DNA of 64,000 nucleotides from Bacteroidales bacterium (GTDB lineage: Bacteria > Bacteroidota > Bacteroidia > Bacteroidales > UBA3663): positions 1-64,000 of the forward strand of contig JAFZTS010000002.1 of NCBI GenBank assembly GCA_017618715.1, in the 5' to 3' direction. Both the position numbers and the translations under genes were made by a program. Under the pieces are notes generated by a model. The model saw nothing but the letters and a program-made list of their open reading frames with translations. It had not been told where the DNA came from and ran no database searches. Below, piece by piece: positions 26,681 to 33,638 of this stretch (the first letter of the stretch is position 1; each line of letters opens with the position of its first letter).

Positions 26681-27703
26681 ATGAACAAGAAAATGATTAT
26701 CACCGCACTGCTCGCTTTCGTCACAATGGCGGGGCAAGGGCAAGTCTACTACCGCATTGACGGCAACACAGGGCATCCCGATTTCACAGGAACGCTTTAC
26801 CTTTACGATTATTCATCAATCGTGGATTCCATACAGGTCGTAAAGGGCATAATCACGGAGCACAGCGGCCAACTACCGCATGCAAAGAAATGTTCGCTTG
26901 CCAGCCGAGACTGGGAAATTAGCATCAAGCCACTGTTCATCGAAGACGGCTTTATACACGTTGAAGGCCCTTCTGCAGGGAAATGGTACTACGCGTCAGG
27001 CACGCCCATGAACGACGACATGAAGACGCTCCAACAGAAATGCTTCAGCATACTCAACGAATATAAGAATGACGAGGACTTGCAAAATCAAAAGCTCGAC
27101 GAAGCAATGGAACCTGTAGTTCGCCTACACGCCGATGATGCCCTGGGGTTGGACATTGTTAAAAACCTGACCATTTATTTCAACGCAAAGCGGAGACTTG
27201 AATACATCGGGATGCTGAGCGAACGGCTGCAAGCTAATGAGGAAATCATGGCACAACGGAAAACACTCGAGGTACAACTCAGCATCCGCGCAGGCGAGAA
27301 ATTCATGGACTTCGCCGTAGATTACGAAGGCAAGACCACCCGACTCAGCGACTACGTAGGCCGCGGACAATATGTGCTCGTAGATTTCTGGGCCTCATGG
27401 TGTGGCCCCTGCCTGGCGGGAATCCCAAGACTTATCGCAGCCTATAATAAATATAAGGACAAAGGGCTGACAGTACTTGGCATTGCCGTCAAAGACAAGC
27501 CCGAAGCATCCCTGAAAGCAATCGCCGAATTGCAGATACCCTATCCGCAAATCCTCGACTCGCAGGATGGTGCCTACGACCTCTATGGACTCAACGGCAT
27601 TCCACACATCATCCTCTTCGCCCCCGACGGTACTATCCTCGCCCGTGGGTTGCGCGGTGAGGAAATAGATGCGATACTCGAAGAAATCTTCAAAGATAAA
27701 TAG
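26681..27703 (+). CDS. TlpA-like thioredoxin-family protein with DUF4369-like N-terminus
   Basis: The 340-residue exported protein has a signal peptide (MNKKMIITALLAFVTMAGQGQ), a beta-rich N-terminal part (about 22-130) resembling DUF4369, a helical linker, and a C-terminal thioredoxin fold (about 205-340). The redox pair is WCGPC at about 239-243, and the cis-Pro lies in NGIPHIILF. It would reduce or isomerise disulfides in the periplasm. It is the first gene of a three-gene operon: only 3 bp separate its stop from the next start, and the third gene starts 1 bp after the second. All four genes from 24844 to 30176 share very similar signal-peptide coding. Confidence 0.82.
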   Translation: MNKKMIITALLAFVTMAGQGQVYYRIDGNTGHPDFTGTLYLYDYSSIVDSIQVVKGIITEHSGQLPHAKKCSLASRDWEISIKPLFIEDGFIHVEGPSAGKWYYASGTPMNDDMKTLQQKCFSILNEYKNDEDLQNQKLDEAMEPVVRLHADDALGLDIVKNLTIYFNAKRRLEYIGMLSERLQANEEIMAQRKTLEVQLSIRAGEKFMDFAVDYEGKTTRLSDYVGRGQYVLVDFWASWCGPCLAGIPRLIAAYNKYKDKGLTVLGIAVKDKPEASLKAIAELQIPYPQILDSQDGAYDLYGLNGIPHIILFAPDGTILARGLRGEEIDAILEEIFKDK

Positions 27704-27706
27704 AAA

Positions 27707-29572
27707 ATGAACAAGCAAACCATCATCTCCGCATTGCTTGCACTTGTCGCAATGACGGCAACAGCACAAAAAGAGATCGTTTGGCAGAACCCTACAGCCT
27801 TTATTGGCGAGAGTAGTGCCGAATTTAAAGTTACCAAAGTGGAACTGAAACAAACGGAAACGGTTCTACACTTCCGTGCTACCTTCTTTCCCCACTATTG
27901 GATCAGATTTGCCAAGGAGTCGTTTCTACGCACACCCGATGGACAAGAGTACATCGTTACGAGTGGCGCAAAGACCTGCGATAAAGAATCAGACCTGCAA
28001 CTCGATTCGCTTTTTTGGATGCCCGATAGCGGCAAGGCCGACTTGGCATTGCATTTCAAACCAGTTCCGCTCGACACAAAAGAGATGGATTTCTTAGAGG
28101 GTTACGACGAAGGGGCTTTCCGATTCTGGAATATCTGCGACGAAAAGAACAAGAAGAAACTTGATAATCCTACCGAATGGAAAAATGTGAAATACGCAAA
28201 GAACGAGACTTTGCCCAACGCCAAGATTAATAAAGGTGTAGCCACAATAAAGGTGAAGATGCTGGGCTATAAGCCTGACATGAAACTGGAGTTCTATGTA
28301 GGTGGATTTGTACCCTTAGGATCAACGCAACAAATGGCTAAGTCATTCCCGTTTGCTGAGGATGGTTCATTGGAAGTTGAGATTCCCCTGTGGTTGACTC
28401 GCGAGGTGACTGTCGGCGTTCAAGGGTTGGCTTACACGAACATAATCATTGGCCCTGGACAGGAAACATCCATTCTGATAAAAGTCACCGATGACCACCG
28501 TCCATTCCTGGCATTCAAGGGATTCTTAGCAAAGACAAATATGGACTTAGTGGATGCTCACGACGCACACAAGTCATTCACTGATGACGATGAAACCTAT
28601 CTGAAAGTCAAGGAGTGTAACACACCCGATGAACGACTACAGTGCCTGACAGACATCTTCAATCAGCGTACTGCTGCTATCATGAAGACAAAATACACCT
28701 CTGCGGCCAAAGACTTGCTCTGCATGGCTTCAGAAGAGAACTACTTTAGATGGACGCATCTTTTTGCAAGCACTTTCTGCCAATATCAGGTTGATGCAGA
28801 CGGGAAAGTCATCAGGACATACGAGAATTACGAAGAGAACTACAAGAAATGTATGGATATGCTTCCCCTTTCAGGAGAGTCTGCTGCTTACAGTTGGAAA
28901 TATCTGAACGAGCCCGCATCACCATGCAGTCTGGCGTTTTGGTACTTGACGATAAACGAGTTTGACGTGAATGCGAAGAAAAAGAATGCTTATAACGTAG
29001 AACTCCGTAGTTTACCATCCATATTGGGGACGTATGACGAAAAACTTATCGATACGGTTCTCAATGATTTAACCTTTGAGGATTGCAAAGCCGTTGTCAG
29101 CGAGTTTAGTGCCGAGCAACGGCGCATCGCTCAGCAACTGGCCAACCAGGAAAGCATATTCTATCAGAAATACGACGATGTAGCCCCTGAAAACATCCTA
29201 CAGACCATCCTCGACAAGTACAAGGGCAAAGTGGTGCTTATTGACATCTGGGCCACTTGGTGCGGTCCCTGCCGTGCTGGACACAAGGCTATGGCACCAA
29301 TGAAGGAGGAAATGAAAGGCAAAAACATCCAGTTTGTCTATATCACATCGCCCTCGTCACCCCTGAAGAGTTGGCAAGAGATGATAAAGGACATCGACGG
29401 TGACCACTATTACCTGTCGAAGGAACAATATCAATACATCCTCAAAGCGTACGATTCTGACGGCATCCCCACCTATGCTATCTACAACACCAAGGGAGAA
29501 CAGACCTACAAAAACATTGGTTTCCCTGGCTCAGACACAATTAAGAATGAAATAGAGAAAGCACTGAAATAA
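27707..29572 (+). CDS. Large exported thioredoxin-family protein
   Basis: The 621-residue protein has a signal peptide (MNKQTIISALLALVAMTATA), a long N-terminal region of unknown fold (about 20-480) and a C-terminal thioredoxin-like domain with WATWCGPC at about 515-521 and the cis-Pro in DGIPTYAIYN. It is much longer than the usual TlpA protein (about 180-380), so the N-terminal region may bind a partner. As middle gene of the operon it is probably made with the proteins on both sides and acts in the periplasm on disulfides. Confidence 0.78.
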   Translation: MNKQTIISALLALVAMTATAQKEIVWQNPTAFIGESSAEFKVTKVELKQTETVLHFRATFFPHYWIRFAKESFLRTPDGQEYIVTSGAKTCDKESDLQLDSLFWMPDSGKADLALHFKPVPLDTKEMDFLEGYDEGAFRFWNICDEKNKKKLDNPTEWKNVKYAKNETLPNAKINKGVATIKVKMLGYKPDMKLEFYVGGFVPLGSTQQMAKSFPFAEDGSLEVEIPLWLTREVTVGVQGLAYTNIIIGPGQETSILIKVTDDHRPFLAFKGFLAKTNMDLVDAHDAHKSFTDDDETYLKVKECNTPDERLQCLTDIFNQRTAAIMKTKYTSAAKDLLCMASEENYFRWTHLFASTFCQYQVDADGKVIRTYENYEENYKKCMDMLPLSGESAAYSWKYLNEPASPCSLAFWYLTINEFDVNAKKKNAYNVELRSLPSILGTYDEKLIDTVLNDLTFEDCKAVVSEFSAEQRRIAQQLANQESIFYQKYDDVAPENILQTILDKYKGKVVLIDIWATWCGPCRAGHKAMAPMKEEMKGKNIQFVYITSPSSPLKSWQEMIKDIDGDHYYLSKEQYQYILKAYDSDGIPTYAIYNTKGEQTYKNIGFPGSDTIKNEIEKALK

Positions 29573-29573
29573 T

Positions 29574-30176
29574 ATGAACAAAAAATTCATCATCAACGTA
29601 TTGCTCGCCCTAGTCGCACTGTCGGGACATGCACAAGAACTGAAAATGAACGAACCATCGCTCAACGACTACCTGCCCTTGCTCAAAGCCAAAGGTTATC
29701 AGGCATACAGTTTCGATGTTAGTGCAATCAAAGGCAGGAATGTGACATTCAATGTCAGAGAATTTGTCAATGGAAAAGAAGTGGAAGATTCGCCACGTCT
29801 CCTGATGCCTTACACCATTCAAGCCAATGGCGATAAACTGATTATCGGTTTCCTCCCATCCGAAACAGATTCTTTAGCACTATTCTGTTTCAGTCTGGAG
29901 AACACGCTTTCGTTCACTTCCTCCTTGAAGCTCAGGCAAATCTACTGGGAGAGCGAAAACAAGTATATATACTCATACGTTTCCCGTCCCTTCGAACTGA
30001 CATCGCCATTAGACAAGGAAGCTTTCATTCCGCTTGTGTTCTATAGTTCTTTCTGGTACGATGCTGAGTACAAAGTGACCCGTTGCTGTGGCGAAAATTT
30101 CATCAAGCCCGATCTATCATCCGACATCCCTAATCAAAGTCCTCATTACTATGCTATTGGAATAACCACCTATTAA
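29574..30176 (+). CDS. Exported protein, possibly DUF5041 family
   Basis: The 200-residue protein has the same signal-peptide type (MNKKFIINVLLALVALSGHA). The remainder is beta-rich and ends CCGENFIKPDLSSDIPNQ, SPHYYAIGITTY. I recall a Bacteroidales family (DUF5041) of similar size and ending, but this is uncertain. It is the third gene of the thioredoxin operon, starting 1 bp after the previous stop, so it is probably a substrate or partner of the two redox proteins. Its adjacent cysteines (RCCGEN) would suit that, as inference. Confidence 0.55.
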   Translation: MNKKFIINVLLALVALSGHAQELKMNEPSLNDYLPLLKAKGYQAYSFDVSAIKGRNVTFNVREFVNGKEVEDSPRLLMPYTIQANGDKLIIGFLPSETDSLALFCFSLENTLSFTSSLKLRQIYWESENKYIYSYVSRPFELTSPLDKEAFIPLVFYSSFWYDAEYKVTRCCGENFIKPDLSSDIPNQSPHYYAIGITTY

Positions 30177-30572
30177 AACATGTCTAGTCGAGACTGCGGT
30201 AATAGGTGTCGATGACATCGACAAGACACTCGCGAAATTATTCTCTTATGACAAATAGAGCAATAAACAAGATAGCCATCCGCAAAGCACTGATCACGGA
30301 ATGACCAAGATACTCTCAACGACGCTTCATGAACATGGTTCCGAGTCTCCGTGCGATGGAAGCGAGGATAGTCGTGGCGAAGAGAATTATTCGCTACGTG
30401 TTTGAGGGACGTCGGGGCTCTTTATCCGATGCTTCGCGCGTGCGGAGGCTTGTGCGGAGGCTTGTGTGGAGGCTTGCGTGGAGGCAGGCACGGAGGCTTG
30501 TACGGGCGCAGTTCCATTTAAAATTGATTTAAAGATAAGAGAAGATAAGATAATATCGCGCGAGAGACGCTT
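30177..30572. other. Gene-poor stretch with short palindromes
   Basis: No gene is supported here. A perfect palindrome GTCGATG-A-CATCGAC lies at 30208-30222, and a 12-bp tandem repeat at 30440-30503. The 67-codon frame at 30329-30532 is open partly because of that repeat and is not convincing. Base composition changes sharply along the stretch. Confidence 0.5.
30440..30503 (+). repeat. 12-bp tandem repeat, five copies
   Basis: The core GGAGGCTTGTGC (with variants) starts at 30444, 30456, 30468, 30480 and 30492, an exact 12-bp period. No protein function is suggested. Confidence 0.75.
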
Positions 30573-30776
30573 TTAGTTACTTTTTGCGTCGAGGAGGACT
30601 TGACAAGCGGTGAAGTGACGCTGTCGTTTGATGTACCCTGTTTGGGAGAGTGCTTCACATAAGGCCGGATTGTGTTGGATCCAGCGGTTGAGATGACGAG
30701 CTGCTGCCTCGTATAGGAGGAGTTTGGGAAATATGCTAGTGAAAGTGCGAACTTTGTATAATCTTGAATAGGCCAC
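30573..30776 (-). pseudogene. DUF4248 family gene broken by two frameshifts
   Basis: DUF4248 proteins are small (about 75-85 residue) Bacteroidales proteins of unknown function, often near HU-like genes. Here the family pattern is split between frames. One frame gives AYSRLYK, a second gives KFALSLAYFPNSS, and the first then resumes with EAAARHLNRWIQHNPALCEA, SQTGYIKRQRHFTACQVLLD. Joining them restores the typical YxRxELAxxYFPxxxxEAAxxxLNRWI order. The switches fall near 30755 and 30715. There is no ATG, only GTG, and the C-terminus is cut short (DAKSN) compared with what I recall of the family. A standard promoter (30960-30991) still points at it. Sequencing error is the alternative to decay. 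Confidence 0.6.
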
Positions 30777-30959
30777 ATAGGGGTGTTTCGTTAAGAATTA
30801 TTTCTACAAAGGCGAAAAATGGATTCATGATTTTTCTGTAAAGGATGAAAAATCAAAAAAATACATCTGTCCCAATCTATTATGGATAAAATTCTGCTTG
30901 ACCAGAGCTTGGACGAACAAAGATTTTTCGTCTTGATCATTTGATATCGTTTCATGGTG

Positions 30960-30991
30960 CAAAGTTACGCATTTTTTTTGACATTTCCAAA
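30960..30991 (-). promoter_or_regulatory. Leftward promoter facing the DUF4248 pseudogene
   Basis: On the minus strand TTTG (CAAA at 30988-30991), 20 nt, then TAACTTTG (CAAAGTTA at 30960-30967). A 54-codon frame (30955 to 30791) starts a few bases later but matches nothing I know. The promoter is back-to-back with the phased-box promoter at 31009-31071. Confidence 0.65.
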
Positions 30992-31008
30992 TTTTTTTTC
31001 TGCGTAAA

Positions 31009-31071
31009 CTGACAAAGACGGACAAAAATGGACGTAGACTGACAATGGCAAATTTTTTTGTCGTATCTTTG
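31009..31071 (+). promoter_or_regulatory. Phased GACA-box promoter, copy C
   Basis: Boxes CTGACA, CGGACA, TGGACG and CTGACA have their GAC at 31011, 31021, 31031 and 31041, an exact 10-bp step. After 19 nt comes TATCTTTG at 31064-31071. This is the same geometry as the two copies near the left end of the window, with a similar spacer start (ATGGCAAATT against GTGCCAAATT). It drives a leader containing the hairpin CACTCTG/CAGAGTG (31103-31124) and then the 42-bp repeat region. Confidence 0.65.
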
Positions 31072-31186
31072 CGGCACGATCTTTGACATATTGGGGAAGA
31101 AGCACTCTGACGGCCGACAGAGTGTTTGATGCGATTGGATATTGGGGAGGATACATGAATAACCACAAATTTCCAAAATAAATAAT

Positions 31187-31603
31187 ATGCTCGGCAAATC
31201 CGATTCCTTACTTCCGATCGTGGCATGTCCCCCAATGGACGTTGAAGGACATGCTTCGATGGAGGCATGTCCTCTAATGGACGCTGAAGGATATGCGACG
31301 ATGGAGGCATGTCCGCTAACGGACACTGAAGGATATGCTCCGATTGTAGAATGTCCGCTAACGGACGCGGAAGGACATACGACGATGGAAGCATGTCCCC
31401 TAACGGATGTTGAAGGATATGCGACGATGGAGGCATGTCCTCTAACGAACGCGGGAGGATATGCGCTGATTGTGGGATGTCCGCTAACGGATGCTGAAGG
31501 ACATGAGACGATAACGGGATGTCCTCTAACGTACGCTGAAGGATATGCGACGATAACGGGATGTCCGCTAACGTACGCTGAAGGATATGGTTCTGGAGGA
31601 TGA
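31187..31603 (+). CDS. Possible protein of 14-residue tandem repeats
   Basis: The 138-codon frame begins about 110 nt after the phased promoter and consists mainly of nine copies of ACPLTDAEGYATME (14 residues) with a terminal GSGG. Within this frame the Pro codon varies among CCC, CCT and CCG, and Asp among GAC and GAT, without changing the residue, which favours translation on this strand. Against it: no signal peptide, no ribosome site I can defend, no recognised homologue, and the opposite strand is also open because the period is a multiple of three. Each unit has one Cys-Pro. Coding status remains unsettled. Confidence 0.35.
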   Translation: MLGKSDSLLPIVACPPMDVEGHASMEACPLMDAEGYATMEACPLTDTEGYAPIVECPLTDAEGHTTMEACPLTDVEGYATMEACPLTNAGGYALIVGCPLTDAEGHETITGCPLTYAEGYATITGCPLTYAEGYGSGG

Positions 31604-31644
31604 TGTCCTCTTACGTTCGTTGGGGGACATGCAGTGGAAAGGTG
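31225..31644. repeat. 42-bp tandem repeat, ten units
   Basis: ATGTCC begins units at 31225, 31267, 31309, 31351, 31393, 31435, 31477, 31519, 31561 and 31603, an exact 42-bp period with no indels. Most units pair ATGTCC with a later GGACAT or GGATAT, and many contain the tight hairpin GTCCG-CTAA-CGGAC. Units differ by point changes only; the tenth is the most diverged. There are no unique spacers, so this is not CRISPR. From 31645 to 31716 nothing else is seen. Confidence 0.85.
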
Positions 31645-31716
31645 AGTGCTATACGGCATGTGAAGGTTGCAGATGATAGAGTTTGGAAGTGAATATTTAA
31701 AATTTATTAAATAATA

Positions 31717-31748
31717 ATTGGAGGAATGGAAATAATAGTGTATCTTTG
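31717..31748 (+). promoter_or_regulatory. Promoter of the YidE/AspT-like transporter gene
   Basis: ATTG at 31717-31720 (one change from TTTG), 20 nt, TATCTTTG at 31741-31748, then a leader of about 35 nt to the ATG at 31792. Confidence 0.6.
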
Positions 31749-31791
31749 CACCTAAATTAGTCAAAAAAACTACTATGCGAATAATTAATAA

Positions 31792-33471
31792 ATGAATACA
31801 GATTGGCTTTATAACTTGTTTATGGGCACAGGAGTTGCCCATTCTGTCCTGCTGGTGGCTCTGGTAATCGCCATCGGCCTACAACTGTCGCGCATCAAGA
31901 TCGGCGGCATCTCGCTCGGCGTCACATGGATTCTGTTTGCGGGTATCGCCTGCGGACACTTCGGTATGGTGCTCGACCCCACCACTTCGCACTTTGTCAA
32001 GGAGTTCGGCCTTATCCTCTTCATCTACAGCATCGGTCTGCAGGTTGGCCCGGGCTTCTTCAGCTCGTTCCGCAAGGGAGGTGTTACCTACAACATGCTG
32101 GCCACGGCGATTGTGCTGCTGGGCGGCGTGACGGCCTACGCCATTCATCTTATCACGGGCGAAAGCCTGTTTGCCATGATTGGCGTTCTTTATGGTGCTG
32201 TGACCAATACCCCGGGTCTCGGTGCTGCACAACAGACGTTCAGCGACATGCATGAGGGTGTGTCCAACTCTCTCTTCGCCCAGGGTTATGCCATGGCTTA
32301 TCCGTTGGGCGTAGTTGGCATTATCCTGTGTATCGTTCTCATCAAAAAGATTTTCCATATCGACCTTGAGGAGGAACAGAAGACCTACAAGGAACACAGC
32401 TTGAACTACGCTGCCATGGTGCAAGATGCCACAATCGAAATCACTAACGAGGGTGTCGATGGCAAGACGATGGCTGAGATCGCAAAGATTGCCGGACGTG
32501 AAGTCGTGGTGTCGCGACTGATGCATCGCCATTCGCAGGACGTGGAGCTCGTTGAGGGTCAAACACGCTTGAGGAAAGGTGACCGTATATTTATCGTGGC
32601 TTCACCTGCCGACCTGGACGCCATGACCGCCATATTGGGCCACAAGATTGACATGGATTCCAAACAATGGGAGAAGCAGAAGGGCAACGAACTCGTTGCT
32701 GAGCGCCTGGTTGTGACCAACCCCAAACTGAACGGCCGCCGTCTGGGTGACCTCGGTTTGCGTCACGCCTTCGACATCACCATCACACGCGTGAAACGTG
32801 CTGGTGTGGATATGGTGGCTAGTCCGATGCTGATACTGCAACTGGGAGACCGTGTGACCGTAGTGGGTGAAAAGAAGAATGTCGAGAACTTGAAGTCGAT
32901 GATCGGTGATTCGGTGAAGCGACTTGACCAACCCCAGCTGATGAGCATCTTCCTGGGTATCGCCCTCGGTGTGTTGCTTGGTTCCCTGCCTATCTTCTTC
33001 CCTGGTATGCCCGTGCCCGTGAAACTGGGTATGGCCGGCGGCCCGCTTATCGTCTCGATCCTCATTGCACGTTTCGGCCCGCAGTTCAAGTTGGTGACCT
33101 ACACCACTGGTTCGGCCAAACTGCTGATGCGTGAAATCGGCATCTGCCTCTTCCTTGCCGCCGTGGGCATCAGCGCAGGCGACGGCTTCGTCGAGACGGT
33201 GATGAACGGTGGCTACATGTGGGTGGTCTATGGATTCCTGATCACCATCATCCCGCTTCTGATTGTGGGTATCATCGCACGCGTGTTCTGCAAACTGACC
33301 TATTTCACCATCGCCGGTCTGATTGCCGGTTCGACCACCGACCCGCCGGCATTGGCCTACAGCAACTCGATCTGCGGTACCGACCAGGCTTCTGTAGCTT
33401 ATTCGACCGTCTATCCTCTGACCATGTTCCTTCGTGTTCTTTGCGCACAGATATTGGTGCTGATGGGATAA
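31792..33471 (+). CDS. YidE/AspT-like putative transporter
   Basis: The 559-residue inner-membrane protein belongs to the aspartate:alanine exchanger family (YidE/YbjL 'duplication' proteins). Each half has about five to six membrane segments with the family signatures GPGFFSSF/GLQVG in the first half and GGPLIVSILIARFGP in the second, and the conserved PGLGAAQQTFSD and STTDPPALAYSN loops. Between the halves (about 200-375) are two RCK_C/TrkA_C-like domains (GREVVVSRLMHR...GDRIFIVAS and HAFDITITRVKR...GDRVTVVGE). The substrate is not known; dicarboxylate or amino-acid exchange is the family precedent. It is monocistronic. Confidence 0.85.
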   Translation: MNTDWLYNLFMGTGVAHSVLLVALVIAIGLQLSRIKIGGISLGVTWILFAGIACGHFGMVLDPTTSHFVKEFGLILFIYSIGLQVGPGFFSSFRKGGVTYNMLATAIVLLGGVTAYAIHLITGESLFAMIGVLYGAVTNTPGLGAAQQTFSDMHEGVSNSLFAQGYAMAYPLGVVGIILCIVLIKKIFHIDLEEEQKTYKEHSLNYAAMVQDATIEITNEGVDGKTMAEIAKIAGREVVVSRLMHRHSQDVELVEGQTRLRKGDRIFIVASPADLDAMTAILGHKIDMDSKQWEKQKGNELVAERLVVTNPKLNGRRLGDLGLRHAFDITITRVKRAGVDMVASPMLILQLGDRVTVVGEKKNVENLKSMIGDSVKRLDQPQLMSIFLGIALGVLLGSLPIFFPGMPVPVKLGMAGGPLIVSILIARFGPQFKLVTYTTGSAKLLMREIGICLFLAAVGISAGDGFVETVMNGGYMWVVYGFLITIIPLLIVGIIARVFCKLTYFTIAGLIAGSTTDPPALAYSNSICGTDQASVAYSTVYPLTMFLRVLCAQILVLMG

Positions 33472-33482
33472 CGGGGTTAATG

Positions 33483-33545
33483 GTTATGGGTTAGAGGTTA
33501 TGGGTTAGAGGTTATGGGTTAGAGGTTATGGGTTATGGGTTAGAG
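33483..33545 (+). repeat. 14-bp tandem repeat after the transporter gene
   Basis: The unit GGTTATGGGTTAGA is repeated about three full times in succession, then degenerates into TTATGGGTTAGAG and GGTTAAGAGG up to about 33577. It lies wholly between genes. The G/T-rich strand resembles a simple slipped-strand repeat. Confidence 0.8.
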
Positions 33546-33590
33546 AATAATGGGTTAAGAGGTTAAGAGGGGTTAAGAAGGGCAGAAGAC

Positions 33591-33623
33591 GAATGACCCG
33601 CGGGCAAAGCCTTCGGGTCATTC
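33591..33623. terminator. Strong hairpin before the hrpB gene
   Basis: GAATGACCCG pairs perfectly with CGGGTCATTC across a 13-nt loop. On the plus strand it is followed by GCTATTTC rather than a clean T-run, so its role as terminator for the upstream transporter is only probable. Confidence 0.45.
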
Positions 33624-33638
33624 GCTATTTCAAATACT

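Noticed and set aside
30329..30532. 67-codon frame rich in Arg
   Set aside because: Its second half is the 12-bp repeat, and no upstream signal or homologue was recognised.
30825..31436. 203-codon minus-strand frame through the repeat
   Set aside because: It has the same cause: a stop-free repeat read in another frame, joined to promoter DNA.
31225..31644. CRISPR array
   Set aside because: The units are contiguous, near-identical 42-mers with no unique spacers and no cas genes nearby.
30952..31842. 296-codon minus-strand frame across the 42-bp repeat
   Set aside because: It includes AT-rich intergenic DNA, overlaps the transporter promoter and start, and is open mainly because the repeat period is a multiple of three.
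33483..33577. Telomere-like GGGTTA repeat
   Set aside because: The unit is 14 bp and internal to the chromosome; the resemblance to telomeric repeats is coincidental.
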